Source of the DNA: Solirubrobacteraceae bacterium
GTDB taxonomy: Bacteria > Actinomycetota > Thermoleophilia > Solirubrobacterales > Solirubrobacteraceae
Direction of reading: 5' to 3'
Assembly (NCBI GenBank): GCA_024711025.1
Contig: JANJTP010000034.1
Coordinates: 1-49,795, forward strand
Length of the DNA: 49,795 nucleotides
Both the position numbers and the translations under genes were made by a program. The notes under the pieces were generated by a model. That model was not told the origin of the DNA. It saw only the letters and a list, made by a program, of their open reading frames with translations, and searched no databases. This document shows positions 7,216 to 16,231 of this stretch, one piece after another (the stretch's first letter is position 1; the number at the start of each line of letters is the position of its first letter).

Positions 7216-8151
7216 CTACCCGCGGTGGCGCAGCTCGCGCTCGTAGGCGAGCTCGGTGCGGATCCCCATGCGGGCGAGGATCTTCTCGGCGGCCTCGAGC
7301 GACGGCGCATCGCGTACCGCGTCGGCCAGCGGGGCGGCCGAGCCCATGGCCGCGAGCGGGTCGAAGAAGAACGCCAGCCCGCCGACCGGCGAGAGCGGGA
7401 CGGTACGCGTGCCGCCGCGGATCGCGGCGGTGCCGCGCCGGCCGCGCGCGCAGGCCACCGCGGCCGCGCTGGCCTCGGTGTTCACGGCGGTGACCGCGGC
7501 CTCGAGCCGGTCGACGCCGTCGGGCGGCAGTCCCCAGGTGCCGACCAGCGCGCCGTGGGCCGCGAGCGCGGCGATGCGATCGAGGACCTCCTCGATCGTG
7601 AGCTCGCCGTCGCAGGCCGCGCCCCACACGACGCCCACCACGGGCGTGCGCAGGTGGGCGGCCGTGGCGAGCAGGACCGCGTCGGCGAGGGGACTGCCGA
7701 GGCCCGGCTCGTCGCCGTGGGCCAGCACGTCGCCGCCGACGTCGACCAGCGCGATGCGGTCGCAGTCCAGCCGTGCGCAGGCGTCGTCCAGCGCCGCCGC
7801 GACGCCGGCCGGGCCGGCGCCCGGGTCGACCAGGACGACGGGCTCGTCGAGGAAGCCGGCGAGCGACGCCTCGGCGAACGTGAAGCCGCCCGGGCCGGTG
7901 GTCTGCGCGCGGGCGAGCGCTACGGCGCCGTTCAGCGGCTCGGCGTCACGCAGCTCGGCGATCGTCCTGGGCCCCGGGAGCGGGTCCACGACGCGCCGCT
8001 CCCACGTCAGCCCGCCGACGATCGCGGCCGGGCCGAAGCGGGTGACCGTGTCCGCGACGGCGAGCGCGCCCACGACGTCGCCACCGCCGCCGATGCCGAG
8101 GCACAGGACGCGCCGCGCGCCGCGCAGGAACGCGTGCAGGTCTCCCGGCAT
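7216..8151 (-). CDS. DUF1152 domain protein
   Basis: The ATG at 8151 gives 311 residues. The protein opens with a nucleotide-binding-like glycine loop (VLCLGIGGGGDVVGALA), then VGGLTWERRVVDPLPGPR, VLVDPGAG and LVDVGGDVLAHGDEPGLGSPLAD, typical of DUF1152 proteins of archaea and actinobacteria. No enzymatic role is established. The C-terminus (EKILARMGIRTELAYERELRHRG) is charged and helical. It is probably in an operon with the DUF1802 gene upstream (37 bases) and the degenerate peptidase downstream (31 bases). Confidence 0.8.
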   Translation of the reverse strand: MPGDLHAFLRGARRVLCLGIGGGGDVVGALAVADTVTRFGPAAIVGGLTWERRVVDPLPGPRTIAELRDAEPLNGAVALARAQTTGPGGFTFAEASLAGFLDEPVVLVDPGAGPAGVAAALDDACARLDCDRIALVDVGGDVLAHGDEPGLGSPLADAVLLATAAHLRTPVVGVVWGAACDGELTIEEVLDRIAALAAHGALVGTWGLPPDGVDRLEAAVTAVNTEASAAAVACARGRRGTAAIRGGTRTVPLSPVGGLAFFFDPLAAMGSAAPLADAVRDAPSLEAAEKILARMGIRTELAYERELRHRG

Positions 8152-8188
8152 AGGGATCTGCGGCCCCCGCCGGCCCTTTCGCGTTCCG

Positions 8189-8818
8189 TCAGGCCAGGGC
8201 GAGCTCGCGCCCACCGACGATCGAGCAGATCTCCTCCGAGGCGCGCTCGAACTCGTCGTCGGACAGCACCGGCGTGCCCTCGAACGGCAGCTCGCGCTGG
8301 AGCTGGAGCCACGAGCGGCAGCCGAGGTAGTCCTCCTTGACCTTCACCGTCACGGGACGGGGGATGCGGTGCGTGCGCAGCAGCAGCACCTGGAGCGGAT
8401 GGCGGCGCTTCCACGCGAGCCGCTTCTCCGCATAGTCCGGCGTCCAGACGTAGTACGGGGACAGCGCGTCCACGCAGCGGGGGTCCTCGACCGTGAAGTG
8501 GCCGGCTACCTCCGCCCAGGCGCGGATCCGCACGCGGTCGGGCTGGTCGATGCCGCCGTCGAACCAGATCGAGTCCTCGGGCAGCTCGCCGTCGGGCCAG
8601 ACGCCCTCCTCGAGCGCGCGCTGGAGCTCCGGTGCGTGCGCCTCGCGGACGACGTCGTTACGCTGGTGGTCGAACGTGGGGTAGAGGAAGAAACGGTCGT
8701 ACTCGAGCTCGAAGTGCTTGCTCTGCTCGTGGATGCCACCCTTGCGCAGGGTGATGAGCTGCTCGCCTTCGGCGAGTGCACGGACCGTGACCGCCCATTC
8801 CTTCAGGGCAATTGGCAT
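8189..8818 (-). CDS. DUF1802 domain protein
   Basis: The product is 209 residues from the ATG at 8818. ALKEWAVTVRALAEGEQLI, LRKGGIHEQ and DRFFLYPTFDHQ are hallmarks of the DUF1802 family, which has no assigned function. It is a soluble alpha/beta protein with no signal peptide. It heads the minus-strand set DUF1802-DUF1152-peptidase-like and has the best sigma-70-like promoter of this region upstream (8906-8934), separated by a long leader. Confidence 0.75.
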   Translation of the reverse strand: MPIALKEWAVTVRALAEGEQLITLRKGGIHEQSKHFELEYDRFFLYPTFDHQRNDVVREAHAPELQRALEEGVWPDGELPEDSIWFDGGIDQPDRVRIRAWAEVAGHFTVEDPRCVDALSPYYVWTPDYAEKRLAWKRRHPLQVLLLRTHRIPRPVTVKVKEDYLGCRSWLQLQRELPFEGTPVLSDDEFERASEEICSIVGGRELALA

Positions 8819-8905
8819 AGGAATCGGGACTGCTAAGGGAGAGTGCGACAGAAAAATGACCGGCACCTTCGCGCGCTCCTGCGCACGAGGCGTCGGGATG
8901 CGCCT

Positions 8906-8934
8906 ATTCTGTCAGAGGTTGTGGTATTTGCCAA
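8906..8934 (-). promoter_or_regulatory. Sigma-70-like promoter for the DUF1802 gene
   Basis: On the minus strand TTGGCA (8934-8929) and CAGAAT (8911-8906) are separated by 17 bases. A transcript from here would have a leader of about 80 bases. Confidence 0.35.
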
Positions 8935-9045
8935 AACATCCCTGCAAATCGGCATGTTTTGCGGTGTATCACGGACGATGAGCAGCGCCAAATTGGCCGA
9001 AAAGCGGCGATTTGGGGCGTTCAGGCCGTCGATCGGCCCGAAATA

Positions 9046-9060
9046 GGCCTTCCAAAGGCC
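9046..9060 (-). terminator. Candidate intrinsic terminator
   Basis: Read on the minus strand, GGCCTT-TGG-AAGGCC is a six-pair hairpin followed by TATTTC. It lies about 65 bases after the stop of the zinc-ribbon gene at 9126-9683. Confidence 0.4.
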
Positions 9061-9125
9061 CGTCGGGCGCACGGTATGTGCGCGATCACACACAGCGGAC
9101 GGGCTGTCCCGGAGCTCGCCGGTGG

Positions 9126-9683
9126 TCAGCCGTGGACGACCAGCGGGGCGCGGCGCTCGACCGGCTCGGCCTCGAGCTCGACGATGATGCCCGAGTCGAG
9201 CTGACCGAAAGAGCCGCCGGCCATCCGGTGATCGGTCAGCAGATCCTCGATCCTGAACCGGCCGATCAGCGCGTCGCAATGCGGGCATCCGTTGGCGACG
9301 TAACCGCCCTCGACGCCTGGGCTCTCGCGATGGCGCAGCTCGCCGATGCCGCGGCGCACGAGCGTCCGCGGGTCGAGCTGGCGAAGCAGCGCCTCGTCGA
9401 TCTGCTCGAGCGCGAGGAAGCCGCTGCCGTCAGCCGTCAGCGCCGGGTCGACGATTGCTCCGACGACGGCGCGGACCTTCTGCCGGCAGCACCAGCAGGT
9501 GTCCGTGACGGCGGCCACACGCGCGCGGACGCCGCGGTGGGTGGGGGTTTGGGGCGCGGGCAGCGAGCGGGCGGGCGCCGCGGGAGCGCTCTCGCGGCGT
9601 GCGCGCATCCGCTCGGCGAGCGAGATGACCGTCGCACCCTCAGCGGGGGACGGAGAGAGGTGTGCGTGGCCTTCGCCGCTCAT
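9126..9683 (-). CDS. Zinc-ribbon hypothetical protein
   Basis: The ATG at 9683 gives 185 residues. An N-terminal helical segment (ATVISLAERMRARRES) and a Pro/Ala linker precede a domain with two cysteine pairs: DTCWCCRQK and NGCPHCDALIGRF. Together these could hold one zinc ion. Between them is a region mentioning DPALTADGSGFLALEQID. The C-terminus is a beta-rich tail (GIIVELEAEPVERRAPLVVHG). I do not recognise a named family. It is monocistronic by position, with 228 gene-free bases upstream. Confidence 0.6.
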   Translation of the reverse strand: MSGEGHAHLSPSPAEGATVISLAERMRARRESAPAAPARSLPAPQTPTHRGVRARVAAVTDTCWCCRQKVRAVVGAIVDPALTADGSGFLALEQIDEALLRQLDPRTLVRRGIGELRHRESPGVEGGYVANGCPHCDALIGRFRIEDLLTDHRMAGGSFGQLDSGIIVELEAEPVERRAPLVVHG

Positions 9684-9911
9684 CGCACTTTGCGTTGTAG
9701 GCGCGTCGCGGCGCGCGCGCGGGCATGGGCCGCAATTGCGCATGTTGCGCGCGGAAAGCTCCACCACGGCTGCGGAGTCCGTCCAGGCACCCGTCCGTCG
9801 CAGCGCCCGTTGCAGGCGCTGGGCGGCGTGCGTCACGCGTTCGACGGCGGGTGCGGGCGCCGCTCGGCGCACGGTCGCGATCTCGCGCACCGACCCCGGG
9901 GCGCGCAGCGG

Positions 9912-10799
9912 CTACGAGAGGCGTCGGCCGGCGCGCGCTTCGAGGACCTCGATCACGGCCGCGAAGTCGGCGTCGCCGAGGCCGAGGCCGACCGTCGCGA
10001 CCAGGGTCTCCCGCGCGAGCGCCGCCGCCGGGAACGGCGTGCCGGTCGCGCCGACCGCGGCGAGGCAGTGCTCGACGTCCTTCAGCATGTGAGAGGTCCG
10101 GAACAGCGTCGTGTAGTCGTGACGGCGCATCGGACCGGCCTTCAGGTCGAGCACGACGCTGCCGGCGGCGCCCGCCGACAGGACGTCCACGAGCGCGTCC
10201 GCGTCGACGCCGAGGGCAGCGCCGGCGAGCAGGGCCTCGCCGGCGACGATCGTGTTGGCGATCGCCACGGCGTTGCTGACGACCTTGACACGCTGGCCGT
10301 GCCCGACCGGCCCGACGTGTCGGATCAAGCGCCCCATCGCCTCGAGCACCGGCAGCGCGCGGGCGACGTCCGTTCCATCGCCGCCGACCATGATCGTCAG
10401 CGTGCCGCTCTCGGCACCCGGGGCCGAGCCCGTCACCGGGGCGTCGAGGAACCCCATGCCCCGTCCGGCAAGCGATTCGGCGATCGACTCGGCGCTCGCC
10501 GGAGCGATCGTCGACATGTCGACGAAGAGCGTCCCCGGGGCTGCGCCGCTCGCCGCGCCGTCGGGGCCCAGCAGCACCGACTCGACGTCGGGGCCGTCGG
10601 AGACGATCGAGATCACCAGCTCGCGGTCCGCCGCGGCCGCCGCCGGCGTGGGGGCGAGCAGCGCCGGAGGATTCTCCGCGACCCACGCCTCGGCCGTTGC
10701 ACGGGTCCGGTTCCAGGCGATCACGTCGTGGCCGGCGGCAACGAGGTTCGCCGCCATCCGCGAGCCCATGATCCCGAGACCGAGAAACGCGATGCGCAT
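9912..10799 (-). CDS. 3-hydroxyisobutyrate dehydrogenase-family NAD(P) oxidoreductase
   Basis: This 295-residue protein has the beta-hydroxyacid dehydrogenase layout: Rossmann start FLGLGIMGSRMAANL, the substrate-binding block DAPVTGSAPGAESGTLTIMVGG, the catalytic-lysine region GHGQRVKVVSNAV, and an all-helical C-terminal half. Family members oxidise 3-hydroxyisobutyrate, tartronate semialdehyde or related acids, or reduce glyoxylate and succinic semialdehyde; the substrate cannot be set from sequence. It is divergent from a cupin gene that is coupled to an L-2-hydroxyglutarate oxidase-like gene, so hydroxyacid catabolism is a fair guess. Confidence 0.85.
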   Translation of the reverse strand: MRIAFLGLGIMGSRMAANLVAAGHDVIAWNRTRATAEAWVAENPPALLAPTPAAAAADRELVISIVSDGPDVESVLLGPDGAASGAAPGTLFVDMSTIAPASAESIAESLAGRGMGFLDAPVTGSAPGAESGTLTIMVGGDGTDVARALPVLEAMGRLIRHVGPVGHGQRVKVVSNAVAIANTIVAGEALLAGAALGVDADALVDVLSAGAAGSVVLDLKAGPMRRHDYTTLFRTSHMLKDVEHCLAAVGATGTPFPAAALARETLVATVGLGLGDADFAAVIEVLEARAGRRLS

Positions 10800-10807
10800 G
10801 GTGGGCG

Positions 10808-10813
10808 ATGCTA
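10808..10813 (-). promoter_or_regulatory. Leaderless-type -10 element of the dehydrogenase gene
   Basis: On the minus strand TAGCAT ends eight bases before the ATG at 10799. Confidence 0.4.
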
Positions 10814-10977
10814 GAGCGCGCTCTCCGCCCGGCAGCGCGGACATGGCGGTGCTGGATCGATATCGACCGGCCCGCCCGGAGCCGCCGGGCCGGCTGTGTA
10901 CCGGTACAGCCGCGCCGCCGACGATCCGTCTGCCGTCCAGTTGGCGCTCAGCGCCGCGATCTGGCAGCGTCCACGGG

Positions 10978-11313
10978 ATGAGCGAAGAGGGCAGCGAGCC
11001 GCGCATCGTCCCGTTCGACGAGCTGGCAGCCGAGGAGGACGTGCCGGGGATCAGCGCCGCCGAGGCCGAGGTCGGCGGCCACCGCTGGGCGATCGTCGAG
11101 TACGGGCCCGGGGTGCTGCGCGAGGAGTGGTGTCCGGACGGGCACTGCGGCTTCGTGCTCGAGGGCGACATCAGCTACGAGCTCGAGGGCGAGCGCGCGC
11201 CGCTGGCGATCCGGGCCGGGCAGGCGTTTGCGCTGCCCGGGGCGGTCGTCCATCGCGGCCGCGCCGGAGCGGCCGGCGCGCGCCTCTTCATCATCGACCG
11301 TGAGCCGTATTGA
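10978..11313 (+). CDS. Small cupin-fold protein
   Basis: This 111-residue single-domain protein has a cupin-like beta pattern: GHRWAIVEYGPG, HCGFVLEGDISYEL, PLAIRAGQAFALPGAVVHRG. A His is seen in each half (HCGF and VVHRG), so metal binding is possible, but the first cupin motif is weak. It is coupled to the FAD oxidase gene by overlap of its TGA with a TTG start, suggesting a regulatory or stabilising partner of that enzyme. Confidence 0.7.
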   Translation: MSEEGSEPRIVPFDELAAEEDVPGISAAEAEVGGHRWAIVEYGPGVLREEWCPDGHCGFVLEGDISYELEGERAPLAIRAGQAFALPGAVVHRGRAGAAGARLFIIDREPY

Positions 11314-12611
11314 GCCTGGATCCAACGATCCCGGGGTTTCGAGCCGCCATCGGTGGATCCCGGCTGACGGCGCCCACGGACGTCTCATCCGATGCCTTCG
11401 ACCTCGTCGTCGTCGGAGCCGGCATCGTCGGCCTGGCGACCGCCCGCGAGCTGCTCGAGCGTCGTCCCGGGATGCGCGTCGCGGTCGTCGATCGAGAGCC
11501 GACCGTGGGCGCGCACCAGACCGGTCACAACAGCGGCGTGATCCACGCCGGCATCTACTACGCGCCCGGCTCGCTGAAGGCTCGTCTCTGCGTCGACGGG
11601 GCACGGCGGCTCTACGACTACTGCGCCGAGCACCGGATCGCGCACGAGCGGTGCGGCAAGGTGATCGTCGCCGTCGAGCCGTCGGAGCTCGGCCGGCTCG
11701 ACGAGCTCGAGCGCCGGGGCCGGGCGAACGGCGTGTCCGGACTGAGGCGTCTCGGGCCTTCCGAGCTTGCGGAGATCGAGCCGCACTGCCGCGGGGTCGC
11801 CGCCCTGCACTCGCCGGAGACGGGGATCGCCGACTTCCCCGCCGTCGCCCGCCGGCTCGCCCGCGACGTCGAGGCGCGCGGCGGCCGGCTGCTGCTCGGC
11901 GTCGACGTCACGGGTATGCACCGCCGGGCCGGCGAGACGCGGCTCGCGACGCGCGCGGGCGACGGTCTCGCAGCGCGTCACGCGATCTTCTGCGCCGGGT
12001 TGTGGGCCGACCGCATGGCGCGAGCCGCGGGGGCCGACCCCGACCCGCGGATCGTCCCGTTCCGCGGTCAGTACCTGCGCCTGCGCCCCGATGCCCGCCG
12101 GCTCGTGCGCTCGTTGATCTACCCGGTGCCGGATCCCGAACTGCCGTTCCTCGGCGTGCACCTGACCAAGCACGTGTCCGGCGACGTGCTGCTCGGGCCG
12201 TCGGCGCTGCTCGTCGGCGCGCGCGACGCCTACCGGATCACGCACGTGCGTGGGGAGGATCTGCGCGACACGCTGACCTGGCCCGGGACGCTGCGCCTGA
12301 TGCGCCGCTGGTGGCGCACCGGGCTGGGGGAGATGCGCCTGCAGGTCAGCCGTCGTGCGTTCGTCCGCGCCTGCGCACGCTACGTCCCGGAGCTGCGCGC
12401 CGAGCACGTCGAGGACGGCTTCGCCGGTGTGCGCGCGCAGGCGGTCGGCCGCGACGGCTCGCTGGTCGACGACTTCGTCTTCTCGCTCGCCGGCGGCGCG
12501 CTGCACGTCCGCAACGCGCCCTCGCCCGCCGCGACGTCGGCGCTGGCGATCGGCGAGGTGATCGCCGAGCGGGCGATCGACGAGCTGGGGCTCGCGGGCT
12601 CGAGCGGCTGA
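11310..12611 (+). CDS. lhgO: L-2-hydroxyglutarate oxidase-like FAD enzyme
   Basis: This 433-residue protein is a DAO-family flavoenzyme. The dinucleotide loop is VVVGAGIVGLATAREL, followed by VGAHQTGHNSGVIHAGIYYAPGS, the signature of LhgO-type L-2-hydroxyglutarate oxidases and dehydrogenases. PFRGQYLRL and GVHLTKHVSGDVLLGPSA match the substrate domain. These enzymes convert L-2-hydroxyglutarate to 2-oxoglutarate at the membrane. The only in-frame start before the FAD loop that overlaps the cupin stop is TTG at 11310; a slightly later start cannot be excluded. Confidence 0.85.
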   Translation: MSLDPTIPGFRAAIGGSRLTAPTDVSSDAFDLVVVGAGIVGLATARELLERRPGMRVAVVDREPTVGAHQTGHNSGVIHAGIYYAPGSLKARLCVDGARRLYDYCAEHRIAHERCGKVIVAVEPSELGRLDELERRGRANGVSGLRRLGPSELAEIEPHCRGVAALHSPETGIADFPAVARRLARDVEARGGRLLLGVDVTGMHRRAGETRLATRAGDGLAARHAIFCAGLWADRMARAAGADPDPRIVPFRGQYLRLRPDARRLVRSLIYPVPDPELPFLGVHLTKHVSGDVLLGPSALLVGARDAYRITHVRGEDLRDTLTWPGTLRLMRRWWRTGLGEMRLQVSRRAFVRACARYVPELRAEHVEDGFAGVRAQAVGRDGSLVDDFVFSLAGGALHVRNAPSPAATSALAIGEVIAERAIDELGLAGSSG

Positions 12612-12713
12612 CACGCCGCGCCGAGGCCGGGACCAGCCCGAGACGACGCGGCTGCGGCTGCGCGTCTGTTCAGACCCGCAACGGCAGCCGTTTGGCCGGC
12701 GGCGGAGCATTGT

Positions 12714-14225
12714 TCACGACGCTGACGCGCCATCGCCCCGCGCCGCCCCGTGCGCCCCGCCGCCCGGCGTCTCGATCCGCAGTCGCTGGCCGATGCGCAG
12801 CTCGCCGACCGCCTTGGGTTCGAGCGGTGCTCCGTCGAGCAGGTTGCGCCCGGGCGCGCCGTCGGAGCCGCCTGCGGCCCCCCTGGGTGCGTGGCGGCGG
12901 CGCTCGGTGATCAGCGAGAAGGTCATCGGCTCGAGCGCCTCGAGCTCGCGCACGACGCCGTCTCCGCCGCGCCGGCGGCCGGCTCCGCCGGACCCACGCC
13001 GCACCGCGTACTCGCGCACGAGCAGCGGGAACTCGACCTCCAGTGCCTCGATCGGCGTGTTCAGCGTGTTCGACATCGCGACGTGGACCGCCGACGGCCC
13101 GTCGGCATCGGGGCAGGCGCCCTGGCCGCCGCCCAGCGTCTCGTAGTAGGTGAAGCGCTCGGTGCCGAGCGTCAGGTTGTTCATCGTCCCCTGGCCGAGC
13201 GCGCGGCCGAAGGCGCCGAGCACGAGGTCGGCGACGCGGCTCGACGTCTCCACGTTCCCGGCGGCGACGGCGGCGGGCCGACGGGCGTTCAGCAGCGAGC
13301 CCGGCGGGGCGATCACGCTCACCGGGCGCATCGCGCCGGCGCTCGGAGGGATGTCCGGATCGGTCAGCACCCGCACGGCGAACAGGCAGGCGGAGACCGT
13401 GACCGCCAGCGGGCAGTTGAGGTTGCCCGGGTGCTGCGGCGCGCTGCCGCCGAAGTCGAGCGTCAGCTCGTCGCCCGCCACGCTGGCTCGCAGGCGCAGC
13501 TCGAGATCGCCCTCGCGCGCCTCGAGCACATCGCGCGCCTCGAGCGTGCCGTCCGGCAGCGCCGCGAGGCACGCGCGCATGCGCCGCTCCGCGTAGTCCT
13601 GCACGGCGTCGGTCGCTCCGCGCAGCGCGGCGGCGCCGATTCGCCCGGCGAGCTCTGCCAGTCGCCGCGCGCCGACGCGGTTGGCGGCCAGCTGTGCCCG
13701 CAGATCGGCGCGCCTCTGCTCGGGTCGGCGCATCTGAGCGACGAGCCGCTCGATCAGCTCGTCGTCGAGCACGCTCGGCGGGATGACGACGCCCTCGTCG
13801 GCGAGCGTCGTCGAGTCGGCGGGCATCGAGCCCGGCGTCGGCCCGCCGACGTCGGCGTGGTGCGCACGGCTCGTCGCGAACCCCAGGAGCCTCCCGCCCT
13901 CGTCGAAGGCGGGCGTCACGACGGTGATGTCGGGGAGGTGCGTCCCGCCCGCGTACGGGTCGTTCAGCACCCACGAGCGCCCCGGTGCCTGCTCGCGGGC
14001 GGCGACGGCGCGGACGGCGGCGGGCATCGCGCCGAGATGCACCGGGATGTGCTCGGCCTGCATCACCATCTGCCCGTCGGGGTCGAACAGCGCGGTCGAG
14101 CAGTCGCGGCGCTCCTTGATGTTCGCCGAGTGCGCCGAGCGCACGAGCACGGCGCCCATCTCCTCGCAGGCGGCGCGCAGCGCACCGCTCATGACCTGCA
14201 GGCCGATCGCGTCGAGGTCGCTCAT
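12714..14225 (-). CDS. hyuB: Hydantoinase B / oxoprolinase family subunit
   Basis: This 503-residue protein matches HyuB: VRSAHSANIKERRDCSTALFD, HIPVHLGAMP, NDPYAGGTHLPDITV, FATSRAHHADVGGPTPGSMP and SNTLNTPIEALE. HyuA and HyuB form ATP-dependent hydantoinases (5-oxoprolinase, N-methylhydantoinase, acetophenone carboxylase relatives). The substrate cannot be told here; 5-oxoproline is the commonest for such pairs. It overlaps hyuA by four bases and is convergent with the LhgO-like gene (102-base gap). Confidence 0.9.
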   Translation of the reverse strand: MSDLDAIGLQVMSGALRAACEEMGAVLVRSAHSANIKERRDCSTALFDPDGQMVMQAEHIPVHLGAMPAAVRAVAAREQAPGRSWVLNDPYAGGTHLPDITVVTPAFDEGGRLLGFATSRAHHADVGGPTPGSMPADSTTLADEGVVIPPSVLDDELIERLVAQMRRPEQRRADLRAQLAANRVGARRLAELAGRIGAAALRGATDAVQDYAERRMRACLAALPDGTLEARDVLEAREGDLELRLRASVAGDELTLDFGGSAPQHPGNLNCPLAVTVSACLFAVRVLTDPDIPPSAGAMRPVSVIAPPGSLLNARRPAAVAAGNVETSSRVADLVLGAFGRALGQGTMNNLTLGTERFTYYETLGGGQGACPDADGPSAVHVAMSNTLNTPIEALEVEFPLLVREYAVRRGSGGAGRRRGGDGVVRELEALEPMTFSLITERRRHAPRGAAGGSDGAPGRNLLDGAPLEPKAVGELRIGQRLRIETPGGGAHGAARGDGASAS

Positions 14226-16129
14226 CGCTCGCGCTCCAGCACGTGCCCGCCGTTCGCGTCGGGTTTCGCGCGCCAGCCTGCGGGCACGACGATCGTGGTC
14301 TCGGCGAGGCGCAGCACCGCCGGGCCCGGCCGCTCCGCGCCGAGCTGGGCCGCCGGCGCCGGTCCGAGCGCCGGGCCGGTCTCGACGGCGGCGACCCGGA
14401 TCGTCACGACCTCGACGGCGGCGGGGTCCTCGCGCCAGCCGTAGCGGAGCTCGTGCTCCGCGGCGAACGCCTCGCGCAGCTCGCCGGCGCTCTCCTGCAC
14501 GCCACCGCGAACGCTCAGCTCGTGCGACTGGCCTCGGTAGCGCATCTCGTAGGCGACCCGAGCGCTCGCTCGCGGCACGTCGAGGATCGCCCGGCCCTCG
14601 GCGAGCAGCTCGCGGCGGGTCGCGTCGAGCGCCGCGTCGCTCAGCCCGGCGCCGCTCAACAGCACCGAGCGCTGGCGCTGAACGCGCCGGTCGGCGGCCG
14701 CCAGCCCCAGCGCGCTGAGCACGCCGGAGGCGCGCGGGACGAGGATCCGCCGCATCCCGAGCTCGTCGGCGATCGCCGCGGCGTGCAGCGGGCCGGCACC
14801 GCCGAACGCGAGCAGCGCGAAGTCGCGCGGGTCGAGGCCGCGTTCGACGGTCATCACCCGCAGGGCCCGCACCATCTCGGCGTTCGCGACGCGCAGGATC
14901 CCCTCGGCGCACGCGGGCGGCGCGAGGCCCAGCTCGCCGGCCAGCCGGCCGACCGCCTCCCACGCGGGCCCGGCGGCGAGTCGCACGCCGCCGGCGAGCG
15001 GCGTGTCCTCGCCGAGCGTGCCGAGGACGACGTGGGCGTCCGTGACGGTCGGCGCCGTCCCGCCGCGCCCGTACGCCGCGGGGCCCGGGAGCGCCCCGGC
15101 CGAGCGCGGGCCGACACGCAGCGCCCCGCCCGCGTCGCGCCAGGCGATGGAGCCGCCGCCGGCGCCGACGGTGTGGATGTCGACCATCGGCAGCGCCAGC
15201 GGCCGCCCGGCGACCTCGCGGCTCGCCGTCTCGCGCACCTCGCCGCCCTCGACGACGCAGACGTCGCACGAGGTGCCTCCCATGTCGAAGCACAGCAGGT
15301 TCGGCTCGCCGGCGGCACGTGCGACGAGCGCCGCCGCCGCGGCGCCGCCCGCCGGCCCGGAGAGCACCGTCAGCGCCGCGTGACGGGCCGCCGTGTCCGC
15401 GTCGATCAGCCCGCCGCTCGACTGCATCACCTGCGCGTCGGGCAGCCCGGCGGCCCGGGTGCGCTCGCGAAGCCGTGCGAGGTAGCGCGCGAGCAGGGGC
15501 GACAGCGCCGCGTCGATCTCCGTCGTCGCCGCGCGCTCGAACTCGCGGAGCGTGCCGACGACGTCGTGGGACAGCGAGACGTGGACCTCCGGGCCGAGCC
15601 GCTCGCGCAGCGCGGCGCCGATCGCCAGCTCGTGCGCCGGGTCGCGCCACGCGTGCAGCAGGCAGACCGCGACCGCCTCGGGGGCGGCCTGCGCGACGCG
15701 CTCGGCGAGCGTCGCGGCGTCCTGCGCGCGCAGCGCGCGCAGCGTGCTCCGGGGGCCCATCCGCTCGGCGGCGCCGAAGCGCAGCTCGGGCGGCGCGAGC
15801 GGCGACGGGTGCGCGGAGCACAGCCAGTAGAGCTCACGCCTGCTCTGGCGGCCGAGCTCGACCAGGTCGGTGAAGCCGTCGGTCGCGACGAACGCGGTCC
15901 GGGCGTGGTCGCCCTCGAGCAGCGCGTTCGTCGCGACCGTCATGCCGTGGGCCAGCGCGCGGACGTCCTGCGCCCGCGCACCCGCGGCGTCGAGCGCCGC
16001 CCGCACGGCCTCGAGCACGCCGCGCGACTGGTCGTCGGGGGTCGTCGGCGTCTTCGCCGCGACGAGCCGCCCGTCGACGGAGAGGACCGCGTCCGTGAAG
16101 GTTCCGCCGACGTCGACCCCGAGCAGCAT
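14222..16129 (-). CDS. hyuA: Hydantoinase A / oxoprolinase family subunit
   Basis: From the ATG at 16129 the protein is 635 residues; a GTG three codons upstream is possible. The ATG is preferred because TACGGT lies seven bases before it. The N-terminus (MLLGVDVGGTFTDAVL) and the later LLCFDMGGTSCDVCV are the two phosphate loops of the actin-like ATPase fold. HGMTVATNALLEG and VGAGGGSIAW are further HyuA signatures. It activates the cyclic amide substrate with ATP while HyuB completes hydrolysis. No transporter gene is adjacent, so substrate supply is unclear. Confidence 0.9.
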   Translation of the reverse strand: MLLGVDVGGTFTDAVLSVDGRLVAAKTPTTPDDQSRGVLEAVRAALDAAGARAQDVRALAHGMTVATNALLEGDHARTAFVATDGFTDLVELGRQSRRELYWLCSAHPSPLAPPELRFGAAERMGPRSTLRALRAQDAATLAERVAQAAPEAVAVCLLHAWRDPAHELAIGAALRERLGPEVHVSLSHDVVGTLREFERAATTEIDAALSPLLARYLARLRERTRAAGLPDAQVMQSSGGLIDADTAARHAALTVLSGPAGGAAAAALVARAAGEPNLLCFDMGGTSCDVCVVEGGEVRETASREVAGRPLALPMVDIHTVGAGGGSIAWRDAGGALRVGPRSAGALPGPAAYGRGGTAPTVTDAHVVLGTLGEDTPLAGGVRLAAGPAWEAVGRLAGELGLAPPACAEGILRVANAEMVRALRVMTVERGLDPRDFALLAFGGAGPLHAAAIADELGMRRILVPRASGVLSALGLAAADRRVQRQRSVLLSGAGLSDAALDATRRELLAEGRAILDVPRASARVAYEMRYRGQSHELSVRGGVQESAGELREAFAAEHELRYGWREDPAAVEVVTIRVAAVETGPALGPAPAAQLGAERPGPAVLRLAETTIVVPAGWRAKPDANGGHVLERER

Positions 16130-16136
16130 CCAGCGC

Positions 16137-16142
16137 ACCGTA
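16137..16142 (-). promoter_or_regulatory. Leaderless-type -10 element of hyuA
   Basis: On the minus strand TACGGT ends seven bases before the ATG at 16129. It contains the alternative GTG codon, which argues against that codon being the start. Confidence 0.4.
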
Positions 16143-16231
16143 CGCGACGATGAGCGGGCAGTCGCGCGCGGGTGGCGCGCGACCGCCGCGCCCGGGCCGC
16201 GACGGGGGGCTGCCGACGGCCCGGCGACCGC

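Larger units (their letters stand above)
8819..9125. other. Structured intergenic region
   Basis: This 307-base gap is less GC-rich than its surroundings and holds no credible gene. It contains several dyads: CCAAAT paired with ATTTGG over an inner CCG/CGG stem (8988-9015), GGCCTT-CCA-AAGGCC (9046-9060), and GCGCAC-GGTAT-GTGCGC (9067-9083). A minus-strand promoter candidate is at 8906-8934. It serves as terminator region for the gene at 9126-9683 and leader for DUF1802; a small structured RNA is possible. Confidence 0.45.

Noticed and set aside
14226-15821. Very long minus-strand frame joined to hyuB
   Set aside because: The part above 14225 is Arg/Ala-rich shadow of hyuA in another frame; hyuB starts with a clear family N-terminus at 14225.
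12714-16129. Firm call as 5-oxoprolinase
   Set aside because: HyuA/HyuB pairs act on several cyclic amides and ketones; nothing here fixes the substrate.
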